Positions 9,693 to 17,772 of a stretch of DNA of 64,000 nucleotides are shown piece by piece (position 1 is the stretch's first letter; each line of letters starts with the position of its first letter). A program made the translations under genes and the position numbers. Under the pieces are notes generated by a model. That model was not told where the DNA came from. It searched no databases and worked only from the letters and a program-made list of their open reading frames with translations. Source of the DNA: Fibrobacter sp. (GTDB lineage: Bacteria > Fibrobacterota > Fibrobacteria > Fibrobacterales > Fibrobacteraceae); NCBI GenBank assembly GCA_024399065.1, contig JAKSIB010000008.1, positions 60,380-124,379 of the forward strand, written 5' to 3'.

Positions 9693-10868
9693 TTAGCGGC
9701 TGGCGCGACGACCGTTTGCGTGAGCGAGGTCAGCTGCAGACGGAGTGGTAATCTTTGCCTTGGTTTCGTCGTCCTTTTCAGACCATTCCTTTTCACCAAA
9801 GACATCGAGATTACGCTGGACCAGTTCTGCAGCCAGCTTAACGTTCTGACCATTCTTACCGATGGCGAGAGCGAGGTTTTCATCGCTGATGATCACAACA
9901 GTGCGGCGGGTTTCGGGCACGTGGATCAGCTTGATAACGTTAGCCGGAGCGAGAGCACGCTGGATGAACACATCCAGATCCGGGTTCCACTGCACGATAT
10001 CGATACGTTCGTTGCCCAGTTCACGGACGATAGTCTGAACACGAGCACCCTTCATACCGACGCATGCGCCAACCGGGTCGATCTTTTCGTCGCGGGAGTA
10101 AACTGCAATCTTGGCGCGGAAGCCCGGTTCACGAGCGACGCCCTTGATTTCAACAGTGTTTTCGTAGATTTCCGGAACTTCCTGACGGAAGAGTTCCTTG
10201 AGGAAATCGCCGTTGGAGCGGGACAGGATAACCTGAGCGCCGTTCTTGGAAGATTCTTCGACGCGAGCAATCACAGCCTTAATGGAGTTGCCCTGAGCCC
10301 AACGTTCGCGTTTAATCTGTTCGCGATACGGAATCATGGCTTCGGTCTGCTTGCCGAGGCGTACGATGATGTTACTTTGTTCCAAACGAATCACTTCGCC
10401 GCTGACCATAGAACCGATACGGCTGCGGTAGGTGTCCATGATCTTCTGACGTTCTGCGTCGCGGATCTGCTGGTTCAAAAGCTGCTTTGCAGTCTGAATT
10501 GCCTGACGGCCAAATGCTGCAATAGGAATTTCCATTTCGAGGAAGTCACCCGGCTGAGCGTCTTCGTTGAAGTCGCGAGCTTCTTCAACCAGCATGTAGC
10601 CCTTGTCCAGTTCTTCGACTTCGTCGGCGGTCATGTTCGGGTCGTAGTCCGGATAGTCATCCACAACGGCCACGCGGAGGAACACGTGTACTTCGTTAGC
10701 TTCTTCATCGAAGTCCACTTCAATCTTCTTCTCGATGTGCAGGTACTTGCGAGCAGCGGTGATCAAGGCTTCCTTAAGGGCGTTCAGCACCAGGGAGTCT
10801 TCCATATCCTTAGCTTCGACAACCTTCTTAAGCACGTCAAGCAAGTTTTCTTTCGGTTCGTTTTTCAT
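9693..10868 (-). CDS. nusA: Transcription termination/antitermination factor NusA
   Basis: 391 residues, lacking the C-terminal acidic repeats found in E. coli NusA, as in many other phyla. N-terminal RNA-polymerase-binding domain (about 1-125), S1 domain (about 135-205, MVSGEVIRLEQSNIIVRLG), then two KH domains with VGMKGARVQTIVREL and AIGKNGQNVKLAAEL. It binds nascent RNA at RNA polymerase and tunes pausing and termination. Position between rimP and infB is the standard order. Confidence 0.96.
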   Translation of the reverse strand: MKNEPKENLLDVLKKVVEAKDMEDSLVLNALKEALITAARKYLHIEKKIEVDFDEEANEVHVFLRVAVVDDYPDYDPNMTADEVEELDKGYMLVEEARDFNEDAQPGDFLEMEIPIAAFGRQAIQTAKQLLNQQIRDAERQKIMDTYRSRIGSMVSGEVIRLEQSNIIVRLGKQTEAMIPYREQIKRERWAQGNSIKAVIARVEESSKNGAQVILSRSNGDFLKELFRQEVPEIYENTVEIKGVAREPGFRAKIAVYSRDEKIDPVGACVGMKGARVQTIVRELGNERIDIVQWNPDLDVFIQRALAPANVIKLIHVPETRRTVVIISDENLALAIGKNGQNVKLAAELVQRNLDVFGEKEWSEKDDETKAKITTPSAADLAHANGRRASR

Positions 10869-10883
10869 AACATGACCTTCCTA

Positions 10884-11330
10884 TTAGATTTGTACATCCA
10901 CTTTTGCCACAAGCACTTCGTCACGAGGAATGACTTCTTCCTCTTTCTTGCCCTTAAGTGCCAGGGTTAAATTCTTTTCATCCACTTCGATCAGCTTGCC
11001 GACCACCGGCTTACCAGCAGGGCGGGTCACACGGATAAAGCGGCCCTTGTTTCTGATGAAGTCTGCGTCCGACTTCAAGGGGCGGTCCAAGCCCGGGGAA
11101 GAGACTTCCAGGGTATAGGCGCCTTCGATAATTTCGGGATCAAGGTCCAGAGCATCAGACAGGAAATGACTTACGTTAGTGCAGTCATCGATGGAAACAC
11201 CTTCCGGCTTATCAATATAAAGGCGGAGCGTCTTGCGCTTGCCTGCACGGAACATGTCCTGTTCCACCAGAGAAACTCCGGCGGCTTCGCATGCCTGAGC
11301 GATCAGCGAATCCAACTTTTGGTTTGCCAA
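10884..11330 (-). CDS. rimP: Ribosome maturation factor RimP
   Basis: 148 residues. The N-terminal domain holds EVSSPGLDRPL (around residue 73), the RimP signature, and the C-terminal part is an SH3-like barrel. Needed for 30S assembly. First gene of the six-gene operon; 15 bases separate it from nusA. The 200-base region upstream (11331-11533) is AT-rich and must contain the operon promoter, but I see no convincing -35/-10 pair. Confidence 0.93.
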   Translation of the reverse strand: MANQKLDSLIAQACEAAGVSLVEQDMFRAGKRKTLRLYIDKPEGVSIDDCTNVSHFLSDALDLDPEIIEGAYTLEVSSPGLDRPLKSDADFIRNKGRFIRVTRPAGKPVVGKLIEVDEKNLTLALKGKKEEEVIPRDEVLVAKVDVQI

Positions 11331-11533
11331 ATAAACCTCTTATAAAAAAATTGCCGTCCGCTAACGGTCGACGCTTTACCTGAAAACTCGTTCATGATAA
11401 GGCTTCGGCCACGGACAGTCTTAAAACCGGAAACAAATAGAGAAAAAAAAGGGGACTCAGGCAACCACGCTTCAAGGAATAATACCCTTTATTGGCTCAT
11501 TTTTACCCTTTTTGAACGGGAAATAACTATTTT

Positions 11534-11752
11534 ATGGCCACTATGGCATACGTATTAATTATTCTCGCAACTCTTATCGGTCTCGCAGGCTGCGCCTATT
11601 ACTGTCGCATCAATGTTCTCGCCATTAACGAAAAGAACAAGAACGAGCCCAAGAAATACAAGCGAGTATGGAACCACGTGCTGAACGCCCTGTGGTACGG
11701 CTACCTGACCATTTTCTTTGTAGGCCTTACAGTGAATAATCTTTTCTTTTAG
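11534..11752 (+). CDS. Small membrane protein of unknown function
   Basis: 72 residues with two predicted membrane helices (about 5-25 and 50-68), separated by a strongly basic loop (NEKNKNEPKKYKR). No recognisable family. It stands alone between the divergent rimP operon and a repeat/terminator block. The sense of coding is supported by the clean ATG start and by a terminator just downstream, but there is no clear Shine-Dalgarno. Confidence 0.6.
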   Translation: MATMAYVLIILATLIGLAGCAYYCRINVLAINEKNKNEPKKYKRVWNHVLNALWYGYLTIFFVGLTVNNLFF

Positions 11753-11794
11753 GCGCGAGGCACGAGGTTCCAGGTACGAGGCACGAGGTGCGAA
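11753..11794. repeat. Degenerate 7-8 bp iterated repeat (CGAGGT family)
   Basis: Imperfect tandem units of the type ACGAGGT/GCGAGGC directly after a stop codon, including GGTTCCAGGTACGAGG. The same string occurs reverse-complemented at 60641-60704, and related units occur at 53615-53660 and 60581-60603. Confidence 0.7.
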
Positions 11795-11824
11795 ACTTGA
11801 TTTGGCGCCTTCGGCGCATTAAAA

Positions 11825-11852
11825 AAAAAGCTCGGCAACGCCGAGCCATTAT
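11825..11852. terminator. Bidirectional intrinsic terminator
   Basis: Stem GCTCGGC (11830-11836) / GCCGAGC (11840-11846), A9 before and a T-rich stretch after. It separates the small plus-strand gene from the minus-strand Nudix operon. Confidence 0.88.
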
Positions 11853-11865
11853 TTTATCTCATACA

Positions 11866-12597
11866 TCATACTTGCTCAAGGCTTCTGCCTTGAGCGCGCA
11901 GCCAGCGTTCGTACATGAACAACGCCACCAGATTCTTGCCGTCCACAAATTTGCGGGCAGCTTCTTCGTAAGGAAGCACCTCGGTGCGAATCCACTCGAT
12001 TTCTTCGGTGTACTTCTGATCCTTGCCGTCCATGGCTTCCAGCTCTTCACGGGTCACGTCACGTTCGATTGCATACAAACGAATTCGTTCGTCCAGGAGG
12101 CCGCAGCTACCGGCAAAGCCAACAGAAGCACCCTGGTACCAGAATTCTGTCAAATCGATGAGTTCAGAATCTTCCGCCACAATCTGGGCTTCCTCTTCTA
12201 ATTCGGACAGAGCCACCTTGCGGTAGTCACCCGTCCAATCCAGAATGCCAGCGGGAATTTCCAGGGAAGCCTGTTCAGAAATTGCAAAGCGGGGCTGGCG
12301 GACCAAAAGCAAATAGGGTTTGCCTTCGCAGCGAAGCACTACAAGAACACCCACCGCATTGCCGCGGACAACAACGATGCCGTGAACCGGGCGTCCATCC
12401 GGCAGGAATGCCGTAGCTTCCAGCTTGATGAACAGAGGCTGACGACCCTTCAGCAAGAAATCTGCAGAAGCGAAGTGAACCTTCTTCACCGTAAACTTTT
12501 CCTGGGACTTTTCCAGCCATTCCTTATAGATTCGGGAATTCAGTAGAATAGACTTGTCGGCTTCAGCAATTTCTGCAGCGAAGGAATATTCGATCAT
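11866..12597 (-). CDS. Nudix hydrolase, ADP-sugar diphosphatase-like
   Basis: 243 residues, longer than a minimal Nudix enzyme. The Nudix region is recognisable: LEIPAGILDW...ALSELEEEAQI at about residues 113-137. The consensus REUxEExGU has Ser in place of Arg, but the metal-binding glutamates ELEEE remain. The PAGILD...ELEEE layout resembles the NUDT14-type ADP-sugar diphosphatases. Substrate is not provable from sequence. Last gene of the STAS / M23-like / lipoprotein operon, one base after the lipoprotein stop. Confidence 0.75.
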   Translation of the reverse strand: MIEYSFAAEIAEADKSILLNSRIYKEWLEKSQEKFTVKKVHFASADFLLKGRQPLFIKLEATAFLPDGRPVHGIVVVRGNAVGVLVVLRCEGKPYLLLVRQPRFAISEQASLEIPAGILDWTGDYRKVALSELEEEAQIVAEDSELIDLTEFWYQGASVGFAGSCGLLDERIRLYAIERDVTREELEAMDGKDQKYTEEIEWIRTEVLPYEEAARKFVDGKNLVALFMYERWLRAQGRSLEQV

Positions 12598-12598
12598 C

Positions 12599-13720
12599 TT
12601 ACTCGTCCTTTACAATCAAGGTATCCGGAGCAACGTCTGCTTTTTTCCAGGACTCAATCAGACCGTCCACAACCTGCACCGAGTCGTTATCCAAAACCAT
12701 CTTACGGTTGGACAGATTGTAGAACATCCACTCTTCGGCACTAGCGGGGCCACAAGCCGATTCATCCTCATCAGGAATCATCAACTCGCGAATAAAGCGG
12801 GAGTTCTGCCCCACCCCCAATACGGTTGCAGCGAAGGAATTATATGACGCACACTTGGAAATTCTTTCAGCCAAGTAGGTGCTGTAATGCCATATGGTAT
12901 CAGGGCGTTCCTGCAATTTTCCCAAGGCGGAAGAATCATTTTCCCACTTGTTGTTAATGCAGTAAATCAAATTCGTGTCTGCGCAGGAATATCGCACCGG
13001 CACCAAATTCGTATCACTAATGTTCCAACTGCTCGGGTAAATGGTATCTGCCACAACATCATCGCATATATCGATTCGATGGGTGCAGCTGGACCGCATC
13101 GTGCGCCAATAGAATACACGGGGGGTCAAGGAATCCAGCACACGTAAAATCGTTGGAACCGAATCTTTTCCCTTCAATTCCTTTGTTCGCAGCGGAAAGT
13201 TATGGGCGTCCGAAAAAATGGAATCCACGTAAATCGAGAAAGTATCTTTAACAAGACGGCCGTAGCGAACAAGAATCGAATCCATGAGGGAATCGGCGTC
13301 GTTCTTTACGTTAATTTGTTTCACACCATCCAGCATACCTTCAAGAGACAATCTAAAGGTCGTATCGGGCCTGTTGTACGGAGCAGCGCACTCGTCCTCG
13401 GTAACGTGGATATCAATTATCGGAGAAATCCAAAGGACGTTTCCCTGAGTCTCGTAATCAAGGTTGATAGCCTTCAAAGCGCAGTTCGAGAAAGTCCAAA
13501 TTTTCTTCAAGTCAAGAATCAAGGAATCCGAAGCCAAGTGGAACGTATTACCTGAATCCAGCGCGGCACCAAGAAAATAGCCGTTACCATCGAATTCCAG
13601 ATCACCACGAGAAGGCTTTATGGGACCGTCAGAGCTATACTCGCATCCCGCCAAAAAGGACATAGCAAGGACAAGGATTGCGCCAATCACTGCCAAACTT
13701 TTTTTGAATTTCGGGAACAT
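12599..13720 (-). CDS. Lipoprotein of unknown function
   Basis: 373 residues with a lipoprotein signal peptide ending in LAGC (Cys about residue 26), so lipid-anchored in the envelope. The mature part is rich in Asp/Ser and paired cysteines (CTHRIDICDD, CADTNLIYC), suggesting disulfides outside the cytoplasm. No family recognised. It lies 19 bases after the M23-like gene and one base before the Nudix gene, so part of one operon. Confidence 0.7.
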   Translation of the reverse strand: MFPKFKKSLAVIGAILVLAMSFLAGCEYSSDGPIKPSRGDLEFDGNGYFLGAALDSGNTFHLASDSLILDLKKIWTFSNCALKAINLDYETQGNVLWISPIIDIHVTEDECAAPYNRPDTTFRLSLEGMLDGVKQINVKNDADSLMDSILVRYGRLVKDTFSIYVDSIFSDAHNFPLRTKELKGKDSVPTILRVLDSLTPRVFYWRTMRSSCTHRIDICDDVVADTIYPSSWNISDTNLVPVRYSCADTNLIYCINNKWENDSSALGKLQERPDTIWHYSTYLAERISKCASYNSFAATVLGVGQNSRFIRELMIPDEDESACGPASAEEWMFYNLSNRKMVLDNDSVQVVDGLIESWKKADVAPDTLIVKDE

Positions 13721-13739
13721 GGTAACAAACTACAAATTG

Positions 13740-14660
13740 TTAGAAGCCTAGAGACTTTTCATATTCCCGCACGGCATCCTGGGACACGGGATGAGCCGCT
13801 GCATAGAAATCGTTCCATCGAACAAAAAGACCATTCTGTCGGACTGCCAAGTAAAAAGCGGAGCTGTCCTGGGGAGACAAGCGGCCGATGGTAGAACCAG
13901 CCTTGATGGAATCTCCCACCATCAAGTTATCCTTCAAGAAACCCATTCCGGAAGTCTTGCTAGTAACATTGAAACCATGATCAATTTCAACAAAATATCC
14001 TAGGGAATCCTTACCCATGGAAAGAATAATGCCCGGAAGAATAGGCTGGATGGGAGCTTCTCCAATACCGCAGAAAACGTCCATGGCAATCAAGGATTCC
14101 TGGCCTTCAAAGTCAAAACCATCAGAAATGGAAAGGGCGGACCATTCCATCGGAAGTTGCGGACAAATTCCCGGGAAACGACAACCAGTCTTTCGAGAAA
14201 CCCACACGTAGCTGGAGTCCTTCTGCATCATATGCAAGTACGCGTAGGATGTAGAATCTTCATGAAGAACAAAACGGGCATTGGAGAAATCTTCCACAGG
14301 AGCAACCCAGTGGAGTTTCGAATTTTCCGACTGGCGCAAGGACGCCACATAACGCAGGAAAGAATTAGGCAGACTTTGGGCTGAGGTCGAATCATTCAGG
14401 ATCCAGGAGCACTGGGCCAAGCCATTTTCCAGGGCAAAGGACGTTCCGCCATAATTTTTGCAACGGCTTTCCCAATTGTCTACCACAACCACTTCTTCGT
14501 TGCCGGGCAAAGGCAATGCATCAGCAATCTTTTGTGCAAGACCAGTCCAATAAGCCAAAAAGGCAGCTGCAGCAACCAGCAGCAGTCGGATTAACGGAAA
14601 CTTATGTTGATTCTTGATTTTTTTCCGTCTGCCCTTGTATTCTTGGAATTCAACGGACAT
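13740..14660 (-). CDS. Membrane-anchored degenerate M23/LytM-like protein
   Basis: 306 residues. A basic N-terminus (KGRRKKIKNQHK) and one membrane helix at about 24-44 give a type II orientation with the bulk in the periplasm. Residues about 200-290 follow the LytM fold order: GIILSMGKDSLGYFVEIDHG, then GFLKDNLMVGDSIKAGSTIG, then FYLAVRQNGLFVRW. The zinc-binding H-x-H of active M23 peptidases is replaced by FYLAV, so it is probably non-catalytic, like EnvC/NlpD-type amidase activators (inference). Six bases downstream of the STAS gene. Confidence 0.65.
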   Translation of the reverse strand: MSVEFQEYKGRRKKIKNQHKFPLIRLLLVAAAAFLAYWTGLAQKIADALPLPGNEEVVVVDNWESRCKNYGGTSFALENGLAQCSWILNDSTSAQSLPNSFLRYVASLRQSENSKLHWVAPVEDFSNARFVLHEDSTSYAYLHMMQKDSSYVWVSRKTGCRFPGICPQLPMEWSALSISDGFDFEGQESLIAMDVFCGIGEAPIQPILPGIILSMGKDSLGYFVEIDHGFNVTSKTSGMGFLKDNLMVGDSIKAGSTIGRLSPQDSSAFYLAVRQNGLFVRWNDFYAAAHPVSQDAVREYEKSLGF

Positions 14661-14666
14661 CGGGAA

Positions 14667-15317
14667 CTAGAAATAGAGGAATGCCAAAGTTCCGCCGATG
14701 GCGGCAATGAGCAAAAGGATTACAAAGATAACCGTACGTGCAGAAGAAGGCTCTTCGTCGAAAGGCATATCCAAGCCCTTCTTCTGGTTTTTCTTGTCGT
14801 CCTTGACGATTGCATTGAAGCTCTTGGTAAAGCGACGATGTGCACCCGTATGACGGTCAGCAGAAGCGCTCTTGATTTCAGAATTGATATTCTGGGAGGC
14901 CACAGCAGTCGGTGTTTCAGGTTCAGAAACTTCAGGAATTTCTTCGGACTGGGCAGGAGCCTGAGCGTGCAGGGAGAAGGACATCAAGTCGGCTTCAAAA
15001 GAGAACACCTTGATAGTCTTGTCCAGGCCGGCCTTCTTGAGACCATCCACAATAATCTTATTGTTGGTAAGGACAGCGAACATACCGCCACGACTGGACA
15101 TTTCCTGCTGGAACATGATGAAGGCGTTATAGGCGTCGCTATAGACGAAATCCAGACCCGTCAGATCCACTGCAATGAACTTTTCGTCCTGCTTTTCAGC
15201 AAGAAGGTCGCGAACATCTTTTTTGAACTGTTCAGCATCAAAAGCCCCAATCGGATTGAGGGGTGCAGACAGCAAATCAAAATTTCCAACTTCGCGATAA
15301 TTCTTTAACTGAGGCAT
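14667..15317 (-). CDS. STAS-domain protein with C-terminal membrane anchor
   Basis: 216 residues. Residues 1-110 form a STAS domain, as in anti-sigma factor antagonists: IAVDLTGLDFVYSDAYNAF has the usual strand plus Asp-x-x-x-Ser-Asp segment, with a candidate phosphoserine around residue 60. A variable linker follows, then a C-terminal helix (about 195-214, VIFVILLLIAAIGGTLAFLYF in part), making it tail-anchored with STAS in the cytoplasm. Known STAS antagonists are soluble, so the anchor is odd. First gene of an operon with a pseudo-M23 protein, a lipoprotein and a Nudix enzyme; likely leaderless mRNA (see 15324). Confidence 0.75.
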   Translation of the reverse strand: MPQLKNYREVGNFDLLSAPLNPIGAFDAEQFKKDVRDLLAEKQDEKFIAVDLTGLDFVYSDAYNAFIMFQQEMSSRGGMFAVLTNNKIIVDGLKKAGLDKTIKVFSFEADLMSFSLHAQAPAQSEEIPEVSEPETPTAVASQNINSEIKSASADRHTGAHRRFTKSFNAIVKDDKKNQKKGLDMPFDEEPSSARTVIFVILLLIAAIGGTLAFLYF

Positions 15318-15323
15318 ATCAAA

Positions 15324-15329
15324 AATATA
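15324..15329 (-). promoter_or_regulatory. TATATT -10 box 6 bases before the STAS gene ATG
   Basis: TATATT on the minus strand with a weak TTCACT 18 bases upstream. Only six bases separate the box from the ATG, so the mRNA would start at or very near the start codon. Confidence 0.5.
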
Positions 15330-15388
15330 GCCTATTTATTTGCAAATAGTGAAGACCGTCACGTAAAAACGACCATTTTTGACCACTT

Positions 15389-16681
15389 CTACTCCAAAAC
15401 CTCATCATCAGTTTCCACAACGACGCCCTTGGAGGGAGCCACTTCCTGGATTACCTGGGGTTCTTCCACAACTTCCTGGGGATTTTCCGGCACGTCGGCA
15501 GGAACATCCGATTCAAACTTTTCCGGAAACACTTCGTTATTTTCCGGTTCGTTTTCCTCAGAGGACTCTGCAGTTTCTTCGGTCAGGAGGGAGGACTTGC
15601 GCACAGTTTGTGCAGCCTCTGGCGTACCGGGACGCGGCTTCTTGGAGAACAAGTACGGACTCAAGCTGACACTTACGCGATGCACAGGGGAAAGCACCGG
15701 ATGGGCTTCAAAGGCGTAGTCCACCTTGAGGAACTTGGCGATTACAAGACCCGCACCTGCAGTTACACTCTTGAATGTGGTAAAGCTACTCAAACCGGCT
15801 CGCAAGGAAAGGCCGAAATCAAAGGTAAATTCAAAACCGCCGTGACCACCGGCAAGCCAGTCCAGGGGACTCTCCCATATGCGGCCACCACGGTCATCGT
15901 CGTCGAAGCCCATGGCACGAGATTCCTGGTGGAAAAGACCAGCGCTCTGCCAGTACATTCCCAGCTTTCCGTAAAGGTACGGAATCGGAAGGCCATAGCT
16001 TGCCGCCAAGTAGACTTCGGGAGAGGCGTACTCGAATTCGCCGGAGGACCAGACTGCAGCAGAAGAAGTCCAGCCCTTCAAAAAACCGGACACGTAAAGT
16101 TCATCTACCACATGATAGCGAAGGCCCACATCGGAACGGAAGCCGAAACCGGACTGGTCCATATCGCGGTAGACACCATGGAAGGATACACCCAGATCTA
16201 GACGATCAAGAATTTTCTTACCGAAGGAGACGGAGAACATCCAGTCTGCAATAGAAAGCGTATTGTAGATAGATCCAGACGGAAGCGGTTCACCATCCTT
16301 GATATACGGGATGTCGTCGGCACCGAATCGGGCAAAAGCAACGCCAATGCCCTGGCCCTTGCCAAGAGGAACCACCGCAGAAGCATAATCGTACTTGGTA
16401 TTTTCGTAATACTCCGTATGGGACAAGGATGCCCAGCCATAATTCACGTTGGCCAGCTGATACGGATTGAAGGACAAACCAAGGTAGTCGCCATCTACAG
16501 CCATCGCAGCAGAACCTATAGCCGCAGAGCGTGCGCCAGGTTCCACATCAAAAGATGCATTTGCACCAGACACTCGGTCGGCAGCAAAGGAGACATTCGC
16601 AAAAACGAACGCAGCAGCGCATGCAACGATGCGACGGCACGTCAGCTTTTCAAAAAAAGATTTTTTTCCTGCGAATGTCAT
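15389..16681 (-). CDS. PorV/UPF0164-like outer-membrane beta-barrel protein
   Basis: 430 residues with signal peptide (about 1-33, ...ANVSFAAD). The mature start has PGARSAAIGSAAMAVDGDYLGLSFNP in two overlapping halves, the hallmark of PorV/PorQ/UPF0164 proteins. Alternating beta strands continue to about residue 340. The last 90 residues are an acidic, Pro/Glu-rich tail probably exposed or periplasmic. In Bacteroidetes, PorV is the outer-membrane shuttle that binds type IX cargo. The same role here is inference, in keeping with the type IX-like tail on the 372-4157 protein. Confidence 0.75.
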   Translation of the reverse strand: MTFAGKKSFFEKLTCRRIVACAAAFVFANVSFAADRVSGANASFDVEPGARSAAIGSAAMAVDGDYLGLSFNPYQLANVNYGWASLSHTEYYENTKYDYASAVVPLGKGQGIGVAFARFGADDIPYIKDGEPLPSGSIYNTLSIADWMFSVSFGKKILDRLDLGVSFHGVYRDMDQSGFGFRSDVGLRYHVVDELYVSGFLKGWTSSAAVWSSGEFEYASPEVYLAASYGLPIPYLYGKLGMYWQSAGLFHQESRAMGFDDDDRGGRIWESPLDWLAGGHGGFEFTFDFGLSLRAGLSSFTTFKSVTAGAGLVIAKFLKVDYAFEAHPVLSPVHRVSVSLSPYLFSKKPRPGTPEAAQTVRKSSLLTEETAESSEENEPENNEVFPEKFESDVPADVPENPQEVVEEPQVIQEVAPSKGVVVETDDEVLE

Positions 16682-16738
16682 AACTTGACTTTCAAGATAG
16701 ATTATTTTTGGTTACGAATCTTTCATAGAATATACAAA

Positions 16739-17647
16739 ATGATTCTTTCTGAACAAATCCGGCAGTTTTTAACCCATATCGAAGTTCAGCGACGCTTTTC
16801 GCCGCGGACTGTGGACACCTATGGGAAGTCCCTAGAAAAATTCGCCGCGCATTTGAGAGAGAACCACCAGAATCAGGAACCTTCCTTAGACGCCTTTACC
16901 GAAGCTAGCGTAAAAACATTCGTCTGGAACCTGAAAATAAAACAAGGCCTGGCACCTGCAAGTATTTGCGAACATCTAGCGGCGTTAAAAAGCTTCGGCA
17001 AGTACCTGGTCCGTTCCATGGTCCTTCAAACAAACCCTGCAGGGAACGTTCCCATGCCCAAGCGCCCCAAGCGCTTGGTGTCCTTCATGAGCCAGAAGGA
17101 CCTTGCCGAGGAGAAGTTTCCCGAACCAGAGAACCCCACGCTGCCTCAGGTCCGCGCCCGCCTCCTGCTGGAACTGATCTACGGTTCCGGCCTACGAATT
17201 TCCGAATGCCAGAGGCTCTGCTGGAACCAGATTCAAGAAAAGGAACACTTGGTACGCGTATTCGGTAAGGGCAGCAAGGAGCGAATCGTTCCCATTACCG
17301 AAGCATTGCTTCAACGTATAATTGCCTTCAAGCAAATGGAGGCCGAAGCAGGACACCTGCCCACCCCCACCGGTTACGTATTCCTAAGCGACGACGGCAA
17401 ACCATTCAGCATACGAACTTTGCGAAACGACATCCACAACCTGCTCCGCGCCATCGGTTGGGAGGGCAAGGCCAGCCCACACGTTCTTCGCCACAGCTTC
17501 GCCACCCATCTGCTGGAAAATGGCGCTGAAATCATGAGCGTCAAGGAAATGCTTGGTCACGAAAGCATTTCCACAACGCAAGTCTACACTCACGTCAGCG
17601 CGGAACGACTCCGCGAAGCATTTAAGAAGACTCATCCCCGCGCTTAG
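16739..17647 (+). CDS. Tyrosine site-specific recombinase of the Xer family
   Basis: 302 residues from the ATG at 16739; the in-frame extension upstream runs into the PorV-like gene and is rejected. The SAM-like N-terminal domain is followed by the catalytic domain with Arg153 (GSGLRISE), Lys177 (FGKGSKER), His248 and Arg251 (HVLRHSFATHLL), His274 (LGHESISTTQ) and nucleophile Tyr283 (VYTHV). It would resolve chromosome dimers at dif with a second Xer protein, or act alone. XerC versus XerD is not separable by eye. A TAGAAT box lies 7 bases before the ATG. Confidence 0.9.
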   Translation: MILSEQIRQFLTHIEVQRRFSPRTVDTYGKSLEKFAAHLRENHQNQEPSLDAFTEASVKTFVWNLKIKQGLAPASICEHLAALKSFGKYLVRSMVLQTNPAGNVPMPKRPKRLVSFMSQKDLAEEKFPEPENPTLPQVRARLLLELIYGSGLRISECQRLCWNQIQEKEHLVRVFGKGSKERIVPITEALLQRIIAFKQMEAEAGHLPTPTGYVFLSDDGKPFSIRTLRNDIHNLLRAIGWEGKASPHVLRHSFATHLLENGAEIMSVKEMLGHESISTTQVYTHVSAERLREAFKKTHPRA

Positions 17648-17692
17648 AGCCCGGCCGAAGACTCCCCCATAGCACAACCCTATGTTTAGAAC

Positions 17693-17727
17693 AAAAAAAC
17701 GGGCGTGAAATAGCCCGTTTTATTTTT
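17693..17727. terminator. Bidirectional intrinsic terminator
   Basis: Stem AACGGGC (17698-17704) / GCCCGTT (17713-17719) flanked by an A run and a T run, between the convergent Xer and outer-membrane protein genes. Confidence 0.85.
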
Positions 17728-17772
17728 GTTTAGGACTTCGGTTCTGGACTGAAGGGAGTCCCGCAATATGCT

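Noticed and set aside
16418..16738. 107-codon upstream extension of the Xer gene
   Set aside because: It overlaps the PorV-like gene on the other strand. The ATG at 16739 gives a standard-length Xer protein.
16739..17647. Integrase of a mobile element
   Set aside because: The length and motifs match housekeeping Xer proteins. There are no att-like duplications or cargo around, and the nearest tRNA is far away.
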